Assembly (NCBI GenBank): GCA_027627225.1
Contig: CM051034.1
Span: forward strand, 12,554,261 to 12,618,260
Source of the DNA: Congeria kusceri
Taxonomy: Eukaryota; Mollusca; Bivalvia; Myida; Dreissenidae
Direction of reading: 5' to 3'
Length of the DNA: 64,000 bases
Below are positions 45,804 to 58,174 of the stretch, piece after piece. How positions within the stretch are numbered: position 1 is the stretch's first letter; each line of letters opens with the position of its first letter. The translations under genes were made by a program, and so were the position numbers. Below the pieces are notes generated by a model. That model ran no database searches. It saw nothing but the letters and a program-made list of their open reading frames with translations, and was not told the DNA's origin.

Positions 45804-46292
45804 GGTGGGATCATGGAAATCATGGTCCTGCGATCGGCCATGGGCTTCGATCCGGAAAATCTCAAGTGGAAAGTGCGTGAACAACAGGCCAAGGAATCCG
45901 AGCACAAGATCGATCCCTCCATCATCAAGGAGCACCTGGGTTCGAGCATGTACATGGATCATATCCAGTTTGTGAAAGGACTACATCAGTTAACGAGAAG
46001 TGATCGCACTGTAATGACCTTGATGTTTGTCATTGAGATTTTTTCGCCGGATAGGCCGAATTTGAAAAACACTGAGGCCGTTAAGCATGCCCAGGACAAA
46101 TTTACCCAGTGGTTGCAGCATTATTTGGAATCTACAATGCCTGTATGCGAGGCAGAGAAGCTGTATCCGGAACTACTCAAGAAGATGATGGAAGTGCGGT
46201 GTATCGGAGACGCCAGCGCCAAGCTAGCGTCCAACCTCGATATTTCTAAACTCGAACCACTGCTTATAGAGGTGTTCAATCTGCAAAAATAA
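45804..46292 (+). CDS. NR1J: NR1J/HR96-like nuclear receptor, terminal ligand-binding-domain exon with AF-2
   Basis: Encodes residues 277-438 and the TAA stop at 46290-46292. It continues the domain signature from the previous exon (LLK followed by GGIMEIMVLRSA) and supplies the remaining helices. Helix 12 is recognisable as PLLIEVF (428-434) with the conserved acidic residue E432, the AF-2 coactivator-binding core, so a ligand-dependent activator is expected. NR1J/NR1I relatives sense sterols, bile-acid-like compounds and xenobiotics; the ligand cannot be read from sequence. The acceptor is TGTTTCAG at 45796-45803, in phase with the previous donor. The four exons give 438 residues without the N terminus, shorter than fly DHR96 (about 720 residues), with a hinge much shorter than in that protein. 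A MITE ends about 90 bp upstream of the acceptor. Confidence 0.94.
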   Translation, partial: GGIMEIMVLRSAMGFDPENLKWKVREQQAKESEHKIDPSIIKEHLGSSMYMDHIQFVKGLHQLTRSDRTVMTLMFVIEIFSPDRPNLKNTEAVKHAQDKFTQWLQHYLESTMPVCEAEKLYPELLKKMMEVRCIGDASAKLASNLDISKLEPLLIEVFNLQK

Positions 46293-46870
46293 ACGCAAAT
46301 GACTACATGCCCTTGACTCGGCTATTAGTGCTTCTGATTTGATCAGGAATAATTGGATTGGTTTGGAAAATGATCTCTTGGGGTGTTCTGTCATTTGTTT
46401 TCCGCCACGCACTTTGTTTCCAGGATTGCCTTTTCTCGGCGCCTTGTTAACAGAGTACGGAATCTGAAAAGACGTGTGAATTATCATACGACGTAGTGGT
46501 GATTTGCTGTTCACAGAAGATGTATTTTTATATAAAAGTGAAAATGATAAAAATTGCAATTTTGCATATTAACTGATCTAGAAATGGCTGATTGTCTGTT
46601 GTGTTGTCATGTCTGAACTGACATTGTGCAGACTTGTGTATTTTTTATGTCACACAATATAAAAATTACTGCAGTTTAAATGGTTATATTATATACTATA
46701 TATTTCATAATGATAATTACAATTTAGAATCATGTGATCATTCAGTTAAGTCATTCATTTAAGTCAAATAACAATACAATTGTGCATTATGGAAAAATGG
46801 TGTGCAGACACTTGTTTCTTATTGTCATGTTCAAAGCCAAATGTCTTAAATAAACATAAGTAAAACATGT
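46293..46870 (+). other. Probable 3' UTR with candidate polyadenylation signal
   Basis: AT-rich sequence without a conserved frame follows the stop. The first clear AATAAA I noted downstream is at about 46849-46854 in TTAAATAAACATAAG, giving a 3' UTR near 0.58 kb. Another AATAAA lies at 47495-47500. Which is used cannot be told without transcripts. Confidence 0.4.
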
Positions 46871-46949
46871 TTGGTAAGAAACAGTCTATAATTACTAAAT
46901 TACTGAAATGGCAGAACTGTTATTGAAGTATTGAAGGCCCAGAACAATA

Positions 46950-46990
46950 CCGCCCCCCCCCACCACCACCACCACCACAACCCCCCCAAA
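46950..46990 (+). repeat. Poly-C / CCA microsatellite
   Basis: CGCCCCCCCCC followed by CACCACCACCACCACCACAA and CCCCCCC. Confidence 0.85.
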
Positions 46991-47971
46991 AAATAGAAAA
47001 AGATAACACAATACTAAGTAAATATACTAAATATTTCCAGCATTTCAAAGCGCCTGTAGCAGTTCCGCACTTCCAACCACTTGACTGGTGTTTTATGGCA
47101 GCTTACCAAATTAAATGCTGGCTGGATTGATTTCTCTCACAGACCTGACTGGGATGCTGTCTCTCTGTCGCTCCCTGAATTATAATGTTGCACAGTGGTT
47201 CCCAATAACTGCACCATGGTTCCAGACAGAATCTTATACATTTTCAACAGCTGCTTTGACCTTGTAGGATTACTTGTTGATCAGAAGGAGGCCTTCAGTT
47301 TCTGGAACAGTTTTTGTTTTCTGCCTTGGTTGGGATGACATGTCTAATCTTCTGCTTCGGTTAAAGATTATAAAGTAATTTCTGCTGAAGTAAACAAATT
47401 GAAGACCCTAAAACAAGGCTTGGTTAGTTTGAAATACTGTTTGAAATACATTAAACATGCATGAATGATTCTGCTTTTGTGAAGACATGTTGTTAATAAA
47501 ACTTGTCTTCACAAATGCAGGAAAATTGTCTCTTCACACTGTAATTATATATTATTTATTCCATTACTGTTTTTATTGAACTTAAAAAATAGTTGCCAAA
47601 TTCTTATTGTTTTGGGTCCCAATATGATGACTTCGATAATGACTTTTATTACATCTCAAAATGATCTGATACATCGGAAAAACTATTCAAACATATGTGT
47701 TTTTGCCACTTTAAAACAATTATTTTCCACTGACTTTCTTTCATGAGCAGCCAAAAATGTTTCTAAAAAAGGACTGAATGTCTGAAACTAATATGTTCAT
47801 AAGGTGTTCAAGAATGTTACCATCGATGACATAGGCATTGTTTGGTCACATGACCTCTTACCTTAAACATTGACCTGTTGCGTTACCATAACAGTACACA
47901 TGGTCAGTTCAGTACAGTGACAACTCATGCATGACCTGTTACCTCATGTATTCTTTCAATCCATTTGTTGT
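46991..47971. other. No gene; a 16-bp stem hairpin with AATAAA in its loop
   Basis: 47471-47520 pairs CTGCTTTTGTGAAGACA with TGTCTTCACAAATGCAG; the 16-base loop contains AATAAA (47495-47500). Otherwise no recognised feature. Confidence 0.5.
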
Positions 47972-48190
47972 AGCTGCCCAGGCCCCCCAAAAATAATTCT
48001 GTGTTTCGGGCAACCCCACCCTACCTAGCCAAAATGCCCTGACCCTACGTTATTAGTGACGATTGTTTTCTGTGAAATCCGTATTCGTCAGATTTTAGAT
48101 AATTTCAATGTTTTTTTTATCAAAAGGTGCCTTTAAAAAAAGTCAATCCTGACCCTACCTTATTTTTTTGAGACCTTTGACCAGAACACA
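47972..48190. mobile_element. Fragment related to the 1630-1870 MITE
   Basis: AGGCCCCCCAAAAATAATTC, then CCTGACCCTACGTTATTAG and CCTGACCCTACCTTATTTTT near the other end; shares the GGCCCCCCAAAA end and the CCCTAC/TTATTTTTTT motifs. Confidence 0.5.
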
Positions 48191-48199
48191 CAATTTATT

Positions 48200-48650
48200 T
48201 TTATGCCCCCGGCATCTTGATGCAGGAGGCATATAGTGATCGTCCTGTCCATCCTTCGTCTTTCCGTCCGTGTCAAGGTTAAGAAGATTTTACCATTTCG
48301 TCTAGCACCAACACCGCTTACTACAACACTTTGATACTTACATAGTTGTTGCTTATGACCATTCCCTATCCACCCATATCACCCAACCTTACTTTGACCT
48401 TGACATAATTTGGACTTATAATAATTCAAAAGTGACATTTCTGGGTTAACTAGATTTTACCGTTTCGTCTACCACCAACACTGCTTACTACAACACTTAG
48501 ATATTTACACAGTTGTTATTTATGACCATTCCCAATCCACCCATATCACCCATCCTCACTTTGACCTTGACCTAATTTGGACTAAGAAATGGGCTACCCA
48601 GCACCAACCGGGGGCTTGTGTGTTTATCAAACACAGAATCTTGTTGTTTT
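48200..48650 (+). mobile_element. Tandem-core element P, copy 2
   Basis: Head TTTTATGCCCCCGGCATCTT and GGAGGCATATAGTGATCG, then units with TTACTACAACACTT and CTTTGACCTTGACCTAATTT, as at 39101. Confidence 0.8.
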
Positions 48651-50634
48651 TTTGCCCCCGCGTAGCTGATGTGGCAGTAACAAACAATATTTCACCACTA
48701 CCAATACTAGAGTCTCATAGTGGTTCACAACCTTGTAAAAATGTTACAAAGAAACTGTGCATTTTTGACTCACAGATTAAGGAATATGTACAAAATATGT
48801 TACTTAGAACCTATATATGTAATTTCAGCTCTATGAGTATGTTTATTTGCAAGTTGTTTCTGTCACACAGGCTTACATGCAGAATATTTATATAATAATA
48901 CATGTTATTATTCCTAGCTATTGTATAATTTTGCTTCATTGTTATATCAGTGTACAGTGTTTTGTCACCGTTCATGCATGCTTGGGCCTCAAATAATACT
49001 TCATGGTGAAGTAACCTCTACAAATGTGTATGCCTGTAGCTGCGTGATTTGTTTAAAAATCATCATTTTGATGTCACATTAAGATCCCCTCTGATTTTTA
49101 TACTACACGAACTTGACAAATAACTGAGATAATTGATTTTTATGGTATTCGGTGCTTAAATAAATATGGTGTATTGATAGTTCATATACTGATTTATATG
49201 TAAATTTTTGACAAAGTACATTCCAGTTAAGTCAATTTAATATTTACTGATGAATAAAATATATAAACTAGTCTGAAAAACAAGATATAAATTGGTATTT
49301 GTAACACAGAATAACATTAAGGTACATATTAACTACTTATATCTAAGTATTCATTTTTTAATTCAGTCAAAATTAAGTCTGAGTCATTTGTTTAATTAAC
49401 AGATTGCCTTGTAGTTAATGATAAAATTGATAATGCAGTGCGGCTGTAATGTTCACTGACCATATTTGTTTGATAAGTTATGAATTATGAATGAATGTCT
49501 GGTATATATTTTTTACAATGTCAAGCATTTTAATATTATAAAAAAAAAATTATTTGTTCTCTTTCCATATTTTATAGATTTAAAAATAAAGTATGATGAA
49601 TGTTTGAAATAACTCTGGATGCATATAATGCAACATGGGTATATGAATAAAAACAAATGTAACATGTTTGCCAACACGAAATGAACTTAAGATTTTCTGT
49701 TTTTGTTCCATGTGTTTTTCTGTTTTTGTTGCATGTGTAATATTTTATTAAGTTGTTTTTGTGCCTGTTTGTATAGGCGTTAAATATAACTTTGAATTTT
49801 AAGGAAAACAAGTTACCTTTTAATTATTGTTCAATATTTGTCCGATATGGTGAGACAGGGTAGCTGTTCTGGCAATGAAACTTATGTGATGTGTAGTCAA
49901 CTAACCGGTGCATTTGTGTGTGTTTCATAATTGCAGATTTTGTTGAATTTTGCCACACACTAAATTATTTTTTCACAATGCGATATTTGTGAGTTATGGA
50001 ACAAAATAATGCTTTGCAGGTGCACTTTAATATTACACTTCGATGCCCCATAATTCCTAGTTTATCTTTTAAAAACTCGCCTCCTAATAGTGAATCTAGG
50101 AATCAGGGTCCAATTGCTCGGCTTTTGTCTCTCATTTCATCAATCATAATTAATATTTTAAAATATATGTAGTATTTATAATGATTATCGTCACAAAATT
50201 TTCATTTTAAATGTATGTCATTATAATATGTATGCACTTTTTATTGCAGTATGAAATTAACGTGCTTATTTAAGCTAATTCTGTTATAACATACTTAAAA
50301 GTTTGAGAAATTTAGGCCATACTTTTAATTGTTAAATATTTCCTATGAAATCATTTGGCAATGTATTGAGCATTTGCAGTGATAACATTTCATTAGAACT
50401 TACAGGGTAGTTTCTTTGTATATTTCCATATTTAATTATGGAAAACTTTTACCCTTCCAAAACCCTGTCTTCATTCGGTTAAAAATAACAAAATAAACTA
50501 ATTTTGCTGCCAGTCGAAGCCCACATTTTTAGAACAGAAAAATACTTTCAGCAGAATCAGTCCAATCTAATATTCCTGATGAAAAATATGTCATGAGCAT
50601 ACCACAGATGTGCTTTTCTGCATTTTGTTTTCTT
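48651..50634. other. No gene seen
   Basis: Very AT-rich 3' flank; short frames at 48620-48895 and 49572-49811 match nothing. Confidence 0.35.
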
Positions 50635-51384
50635 CTCCGGTTAATTACAATATATACATGCAATGTAATCGGTTAATTACAATATATACATGCAGTGTAA
50701 TCGGAAACTTGTGCACAGTCTTAGAGCATTTGTCTACTGAAGTCTAACTCAACATGTTTGATGGCTGGGTGACAGCTGCTTGTAATGTTCGTGTGATTTA
50801 TCATACATTATTCAGGAGACAGTGTGGTGTAGGGAAGGTGCGTACCAGGCACTGACTGGGGCGTTCTCTAAAGGCAGCTGCAACTTTGCTGTTGTCAGCG
50901 GCAAAAGACATTAGTCATTGTTCGATGACCAGTGTTGTTGTTTTTGTTATGAAATTCATATTCGTTAGTAAATGGTTTTTAATGCGACTATCTCCCATCT
51001 GCAGTTTCCATCGTATCTTTAGTCATTGTTCGATTACTGGTGTTTTTGTTGTTAAAGTTGTGTTGTTTAGCAAATGGTTTTTAATGGGACTATCTCCAAT
51101 CGACAGTTTCATCACATCGTTAGTCTCATTGCCTAAAGGAGTTAGAAAACACGTTATATTGGCATTAAATAGCCTAAACATAAGGTAAAACGTGTGCATT
51201 ATACTCAGTCTTTTACAGTAGTTTATTTTCAGAACTGACCATTTTACTGACAAAATAGGTAATTAAGTTTCCATACTGGTATCACAGTTATACTGGTATC
51301 ACAGTTTGCTAAATTAATAATCTGCTTTGCATATTTATGGAAATCAATGAAAAGTAATGTAGTATTAATATTAGATGGAGGATA
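50635..51384. repeat. Cluster of local tandem duplications
   Basis: Three separate duplications: 32 bp (CGGTTAATTACAATATATAC) at about 50638-50703; 108 bp (TTAGTCATTGTTCGAT at 50911 and 51019); and 18 bp (ATACTGGTATCACAGTT) near 51270-51305. The 100-codon frame at 50886-51188 is produced by the 108-bp duplication. Confidence 0.7.
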
Positions 51385-51612
51385 TTTTTTGGTTTCGGTA
51401 GAATTTCGATTTTAATTCGTGAGTGATCATAGAAATTTATATTTTCACGAGTGGCGCTATTTATTCTATGATCACTAGTGGATCAAAAATCGATATTTTA
51501 CAGAAACCTACAAATTTTCTGATTATTTTATGCTTTAACACTGTTTTGTTACATTTTATATGCTATCTAAATGATGTCATTTCACAATATTGAGCCCGCA
51601 TCGTTAAAACAG
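51385..51612. mobile_element. Foldback element E, copy 3
   Basis: TTTTGGTTTCGGTAGAATTT and ATCGATTTTAATTCGTGAGT are inverted by CACTAGTGGATCAAAAATCG and TACAGAAACC. The tail ATTTTATGCTTTAACAC, TTTCACAATATTGAGCCCGC matches copies 1 and 2. Confidence 0.75.
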
Positions 51613-51911
51613 AGCTAACTATCAAAAACATTGCTACAGTATATGGATCTGCTATTTGAGATCGTTACAGTCATGAAATGTAATCTGTTAAAACAATCAC
51701 AAGTAGCGTCACAAATGGGATTTTCAATTATACATCTTTCCACCATAAATAAGCCAAATGTTATACAACCAATTTGGGATACACTTTATCTTAATTTAAA
51801 CCTTAATGGGACTTGATCATAAGTTTTTGTATTTTTTACAAAAATATATTAGCCTTAAAAAACTAAACATGTGGAATAATTAATTAAAAAATTTAATAAA
51901 AAATATATAAT

Positions 51912-52174
51912 TGAGGCACGTTGTGCAAAAACGGGGTTTAATGCATGTGCGTTAAGTGTCATCCCGGATCAGCCTGTTCAGTCCGCACAGGCTAACCCGG
52001 GATGGCACTTTCCGCATGCAGTGTATTTATGTTTAGTAGAGACTTCCTTGAAACAGAAAATACCATAAAAGCAGAAAGTGCCGTCCCAGATTAGCCTGTA
52101 CAGTCCGTACAGGCTAATCTGGGACGGCACTTTACGCACATGCAATAAGTCCGGTTTTCCCACGATGCGCCTCA
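51912..52174 (+). mobile_element. Palindromic MITE family F, copy f (full length)
   Basis: TGAGGCACGTTGTGCAAAAA to CACGATGCGCCTCA, with both inner palindromes and CTTGAAACAGAAAATACCAT. Confidence 0.92.
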
Positions 52175-52235
52175 ATTGTAAAATAAAGGTTGCCAGTAAT
52201 TGGACCTGCAACCTTGTCTGCCTTGCAACGGGGAG

Positions 52236-52440
52236 ATCATGAGTTATGAGTTTATCATGAGTTATGAGTTTATCATGAGTTATGAGTTTATTATGAGTTA
52301 TGAGTTTATCATGAGTTTATCATGAGTTATGAGTTTATTATGAGTTATGAGTTTATCATGAGTTATGAGTTTATCAGATGTTATGAGTTTATCATGAGTT
52401 ATGAGTTTATCATGAGTTATGAGTTTATCATGAGTTATGG
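52236..52440 (+). repeat. 18-bp minisatellite, about 11 copies
   Basis: ATGAGTTATGAGTTTATC repeats, with TTATTATG variants and one shortened unit. It is open on the minus strand as a LITHDK repeat, which is a by-product. Confidence 0.92.
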
Positions 52441-55032
52441 GTTCAATTTGTGCTTGATAAGCAATCAAATTATCTTTCTCAAAAGACATTAAGTACTGGT
52501 TCTTCCCAGGAAACAGACTCAAAAGTGTCTCAGTCGAGCTTAAATAGGTTTAAACTAAAACAATCTGGTTCTTGCTTTCAACAAGAAAAATAATCTTTCT
52601 AAATGTACGAGCCATTAGCTTTCACAGATGATTTTGATGCATATTTTGGCTTCACAAAATAATAATTGTACAACAATTGTAGAAGTCATTACATGATTTG
52701 CTGTGTATCCTCACAGAATTCTTGTTTCCTGTCAACTTTGTGTTCTTTATATTATCCAATGTGGAATTTTTACCAAGTCTTATAAGAAAGTTATTGCAAA
52801 ATATGGAAATTGAAGTCATTTTTTTAGGTTGGGAACGTCTCTTATAGGCATTTGTCTACAAGTCAAGAAAATGTGGCATTTTGTGAATTTTTCCTTTTTG
52901 GTGTCAAGACATCTGGCCTACATGAAACACAGTCATGTATCTACTTCCTGTAGCAATGGCTACACAATACAAGGTTCTGGTGTTTTTCTTATCTGGCTTG
53001 CAGAGCAATGTTACATGATTTTTTATTGTTTATTTCTGCTGAAGCTTTCTAGAGGTGAAATAAATGACATTCACTTTTTAGGCTTGTCTGCAAAGCAATC
53101 TGAACTTGTCAAAAGATTAGACAATTTTTCTGAATAAAAACATTAAAAACAACAACCCATTTCCATTTGAAGTTTTGATTTTTGCTTTTGAAATTGTGTA
53201 GGATTTATATATTCTCAGACCATTTGCTTTTTGTTCTGAAAGTTCTTTATTCCGTGCTCTTAAATTGCTCTTTTATTCTCACAGGGTGTTATCTGAACTC
53301 GCCCCCAAAACTATTCCAGTTGTGTCTTACAACTGCTGGCAAAAAAGGAAATTCCTTCATCAATCAGCTGGCTGCAGTATATCCTATGGACCATGTTCTA
53401 AAATTGCCAAAATGCTGGCTTTTATATTGCTAAACCTAGGGTTCAATCATCATGAAACTGCAAATCGAAATACTGGCTACATAATGTTCAGTTTTTGTCG
53501 GCAATGTTTTTGTAACTGTAGGTGATGAACTGATGTGCCAGTCTTAGATTCAGTGTCACATTGTTTTGCTGTTTGTAATTTCCTTAAATTTATACCATCA
53601 ATAACTGGTAATGAACTAACATTCTGCTATAATTGCATTCTAAATATTTCAGCTGGTCTGAACACTTTTTTGTGCCATGTGACAGTTTATTCTACTTACT
53701 GTAAAAACAAGTTTTCCCTTTTAAATAAATTGCTTACAGTAATTTCTGATTTAATTTATTTGTTCATTACTATTTGTGAGCAAAACTCATAGGAATCTGC
53801 AATTATGAGGTATTGTTGTTAGTTTCTATGTATATTTAGACCTCAGATTTTTAGAGCATTTATAAATGTTCTATATAATATAACATAATTATGATTGATT
53901 ATGACCGGAATTACATTCTATTTATTGTCAGAGTATTGCAGATTAATGGACGAAACTTGCGTACCTGCAATGAAGTAAATTTATATTTTACTTCATATTG
54001 TGTGCAGATAATTATGAATGAGAGACGCTGTGTGTTGTTAAAGAATCGATCCTCAATGAATGAAGCTTGCATACAAACAAAATTTTACAATAGACGTTTC
54101 CAGGAATGTCAATTAATTTATTGTCTTATCCAACCGTTGCAGTTAGATATCACATTCTGAACAGTGATCCTATTTTACACAAAAGGGGTAAAGCTTAAAG
54201 ATTGTAATTTAATCCATGGACAACGTATGGGGCAAAATTAAGAATGCGAGCAGCAAAAACTGGAGAGATCTATTTATAGATATTGCAATGTGCAGCTATG
54301 TGTGAGAACAGTTTAACACATCAATAATTGCATTAGAGGTCAGGTCGCTATTAAATTTAATGGCTCAGAAAATGGACTAATAAAATAGTGATTTATTATA
54401 ATGATAGTGTTTTATAGTTATATACATTTTCATTTGTATTTTTATGTTTGGAGTAAACGATAAAATGCTGTTCTGAAAACAAATCATAGTGCAATGTTTA
54501 ACTCATCACCCCCTAGTTATGTTAGGAATACAACATTGCAAAAAAGCTGTTCATATACGTTGGAATGGATGGGTTTGGATCTTCAACTATCTTTAACAAA
54601 AATGCAAACGTATGGATCTTTAAGTATAGTCATAAAAAAATCCTCTATGATAGTTATTCAAAACTGCAGAAGTATATATCTTCAACTATATTTAACAAAC
54701 AAGTTTAAACCTCTAACTATTGTTATCAAAATAACAAAAGTATGGGTGTTTTAATTATCAATAAGCCCAAATGCAAACGTAAAGATCTTTCGCAATGATT
54801 TCAATATAATGATCTTTGAATACCGGTATTGTTAACAAAGATGCAAAATTATGGATTTTCAACTATCTTTAACAAAAATGTAGTCCTAAATGGAACCAAG
54901 ATCTCTGAATATCAGCCCCGGTTTTGCACTGTTGTTGCGTGCCCATGTTTTAGACTTGCTTGTTGCCATTGCTGAGGAACCCGTGTTTAATTTGTACTAA
55001 GTATAAGTGCTATTTTGTCCATCTACAAACAT
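52441..55032. other. No gene seen
   Basis: AT-rich flank. Several 80-100 codon frames (52829-53137, 53182-53525, 53535-53792, 53891-54160) show no family motif or splice sites. 54570-54890 has an imperfect repeat of GCAAACGTATGGATCTT with CTATCTTTAACAAAAATGC. Confidence 0.4.
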
Positions 55033-55298
55033 CTGGGCCCATATCCACAAAGCTTTACAGGAAAGTCTTAACTTAAGTTCTACTTTAGTCAAAATCTCAA
55101 ATACCATTTTCTGTGTGAAAATCATTATTTTGTATTTTAAATATACTAAAATTAGAAGCATCTGTTGATTCTTAACCAGAATAAAACAGTTAAATACAAA
55201 ATAAATTTTTAATGAAATAGCCACGAACTTAAAGATTTTTTATGATTTTAAGACATTGACAAGTTTTTACTAAGGAGCTTCGTGGATGTGGGCCCATG
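55033..55298. mobile_element. MITE with GGGCCCATATCCAC ends
   Basis: CTGGGCCCATATCCACAAAG at the left; CTTCGTGGATGTGGGCCCAT at the right, inverted. CTTAACTTAAGTTC lies just inside. No ORF of its own. Confidence 0.75.
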
Positions 55299-55502
55299 TT
55301 GCTGGAATATGTAATATTGACCTTTTTTATTTATTTCATGACTGTTAACTTCTGTACCAAAAGCTTGCTTGTTTTGTGTAGTTCAAGATTTCAGTGCTGT
55401 CCATTAGAAAATATCACTGCGATTGTGACAGTTTGTGAGCTGAAAACTTAGTGGAAGCAATTTTGGTAGTTTACAACGTGTGTTGCGCAACTTGAAAATA
55501 AT

Positions 55503-55624
55503 TGAGGCGTTTCGTGGGAAAACCGGGCTTAAGGCATGTGCATAAAGTGTTGTCCCGGTTCAGCCTGTCCGGTACGACACTTTTCGCACATGCATTAAGC
55601 CCGGTTTTCCCACGACACGCTTCA
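55503..55624 (+). mobile_element. Palindromic MITE family F, copy g (internally deleted)
   Basis: Both ends intact (TGAGGCGTTTCGTGGGAAAA, CCCACGACACGCTTCA) but the centre is deleted, leaving 122 bp. ATAAT occurs directly on both flanks, a possible 5-bp target duplication. Confidence 0.9.
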
Positions 55625-57050
55625 ATAATGGAAAATTACTAACTGGTTTAATGTTTGTAGTACAAATGTTTGTCATACTGACATAAATATAATATTAATC
55701 GAAAGATTGCTCTATTAATGCAACGTATGACATTATATGTGTAATAAAAGAAGCTAATTTAAGTCTTTTGTCATATTTATCGGAGATAAAATTTTATTGT
55801 GAAGTTACGAAAGCTGGACAAATATTTATTACCCTGGTAATATTTTAAAATCAAACAGTTGTACATATTATACAAGTAATATTTGTAAAATAAAACAGTT
55901 GTACTTATAACAGAGGAGTATCTCCTAAATCAATATAATTATTATTGCTCTTAACTGTATCATGACATGGTAATCGCTGTTCTACTCATGTCGCTGTTGT
56001 GTATTGTTTGTTATTTCGTATTCTTAATTACCAGTAGTTATCATACTGTATATACAGTCATTCATGTTGAACATTTTGTGCTTTGATCTAGTGCCATTAG
56101 TGTTGCATTGGTGTCAGTGTAATTCCTCCCTGATCATAAGTGTATAACATATATAAGGAAGTGTAACCTTTAGGATACATTTTTGTTGGTGCTCAAAACT
56201 GTCATAGCTAGTAAAGATTCTGACAAAGTTGCTTTTGAAAAGCAGACAATAAAAGCTTAAAATTGATTTTATTGGGAATAATTAATTTTGTAATTACTAG
56301 TACATTGTATTTAGTTACTAAACAATTTTGATCAAAAATTTGCTCATGACACTAATTTTAGTTAATTTTCAATTTAAATGGCTGCTTTAAGCATTACAAA
56401 TTAAAAGTTTTGTGCCACTGGATCCTGATATTTATATGTGGTTGTGTATAGTTCTGGTTCCTATGAGACTCCACTGTTTCAACGTCTGATCAGGATCGAT
56501 AATGGTCTCATATAGGTTAGAATTGAGGATATTATACACTTGAGTACTTTGTGAAAGCAATATTATGTGTGTATGTAATATGTTAAGGTTTTGTTCTTGT
56601 CAATTTTATCCATTTTATATATGTTTAACAGCAGAAAATCTGGTTTTAATACCCAGGAAAAACAATTTTCAATAATATTGGATTTATTAGATTAGATTTT
56701 AATAGAGAGCAAGCGCAGTGTGAGTTCAAGTAGATGGCTGCATTCAGTATCTTGGACTCCATTTTCAACCTGTAAGTATTGTCCCTCAAATAATAGTCAC
56801 ATTGCAAAATACTCATTAAAAGTCTTGTTACATTTAATTGAGGATAGCAATAATAATAAAAATATATCTTGCTTTTATTGTGTTATACAAATATATAAAA
56901 TGTATTATGACTTAAGGTTCAATTAATAAACATAATTAACGACAATGTGTGCACATGGACCCTGTACAATGGAAATTGCTAGTTCTAGAGCTAATGTTTT
57001 CTGCTTCATTGTCTGGGCTGAGCAAGAAACTATTGTATCTGCTTAACATT
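55625..57050. other. No gene seen
   Basis: AT-rich flank with nothing recognised. Confidence 0.35.
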
Positions 57051-57313
57051 TGTGGCACGTCGTGAGAAAACCGGTCTTAATGCATGTGCGTAAAGTGTCG
57101 TCCCGGATTAGCCTGTGCAGTCCGCACAGGCTAATCCAGGACGGCACTTTCCGCCTACAGTGGATTTATGTTTAGATGAGACTTTCTTGAAACAGAAAAT
57201 ACCATAAAAGAGGAAAGTGCCATCCCGGATTAGCCTGTGCGGACTGCACAGGCTAATCCAGGACGACACTTTACGCACATGCATTAAGACCGGTTTTCCC
57301 ACGACGCGCCTCA
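57051..57313 (+). mobile_element. Palindromic MITE family F, copy h (full length)
   Basis: TGTGGCACGTCGTGAGAAAA to CACGACGCGCCTCA; inner palindromes GCCTGTGCAGTCCGCACAGG and GCCTGTGCGGACTGCACAGG are nearly perfect. Frames on both strands here are by-products. Confidence 0.93.
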
Positions 57314-57704
57314 TTTCTATATCATATAGTTTCATGTTCAACCCTCCAAAGTTGCTCGGCTTTGTGTACATTATTCATAGTTATAATGCATTGTGCTGTG
57401 TAATTAGCTTCTTTCTCTGTTATTGGTAGTTCCACAAAATCTGCTGCAGATTTGCTATCCATATATATGTCTGTTGTGTAAAGATTGTTAAATATATTTT
57501 ATTAGTATATGCTTGTTGCCCATTTTCAGTCTTGTTATTTAGACATTTCAGTCTGTTCTGCCATTGTATAGAGATGATGTTGTAGAGTTGCTCAATCACT
57601 CATCATTCTTCAACAGTAGTCGTTATTAATTAAACTGTGGGTATTGTAAATGTTTTAACGTGTTACAGTTGTTCTTGCAAAACCACCTCCAGCTCTGTAG
57701 GGCC

Positions 57705-58025
57705 CGTATTCAGCTACCAATTCTTAAGACTTAAGAATAAGAATTGGCAAAGGCCAGCGGTGGTATTTACGAAGCATCTTTAGTTAAATATTTTCCTTAT
57801 CCATAAATCTGGATATTTCCTCAGCTGTATTATTTCACTAGCGAAACAGTTAAACCCTAAGTTAAATTTCAAAATAGCATCAGTATTACAATGTTTACTA
57901 GGAATAACAGCAACATATGCATAATTATTATTATTATGTTTATTAAGTTAAAATGCATTTAAAATTTTGCACTTGAGTTTAAATATTTGAGAAATTACTT
58001 AAGGCGCTTTGTGAATAGGTCCCCA
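57705..58025. mobile_element. MITE with GGGCCCGTATTCA end
   Basis: AGGGCCCGTATTCAGCTACC with CTTAAGACTTAAG at the left; CTTAAGGCGCTTTGTGAATA with GGTCCCC at the right, inverted. Related in layout to 55033-55298. Confidence 0.6.
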
Positions 58026-58174
58026 AGACTCGAGAACAATACATTCCTAAGGTTGAGCATGAAATAGTTTAACAGTTCTATATCAGATACGCTACGTTCA
58101 CGTTCACCCCTTGATCCGTGTTCGCAAATATGCTGGAAAACAATTTATCACATGCTATACCTTGTCTCCTGTGT

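Larger units (their letters stand above)
14584..46292 (+). other. NR1J: Gene span: NR1J/HR96-like nuclear receptor, 5' incomplete
   Basis: The visible transcript joins 14584-14739, 30847-30964, 37626-38179 and 45804-46292. Introns are 14740-30846, 30965-37625 and 38180-45803. Each starts GT and ends AG and the reading frame is kept across all three. The first intron splits the two zinc fingers, a common position in nuclear-receptor genes. No frameshift, internal stop or missing key residue is seen, so the gene looks intact apart from its unseen 5' end. It may be VDR/PXR/CAR-like in role, as proposed for NR1J receptors of other bivalves, but orthology to a numbered NR1J paralogue was not resolved. 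Confidence 0.9.

Noticed and set aside
51978..52211. Frames in MITE copies (also 57108-57429 and 19029-19304)
   Set aside because: They run through palindromic MITE family F copies and are similar only because the MITE copies are.
52298..52522. Minus-strand LITHDK repeat protein
   Set aside because: By-product of the 18-bp ATGAGTTATGAGTTTATC minisatellite.
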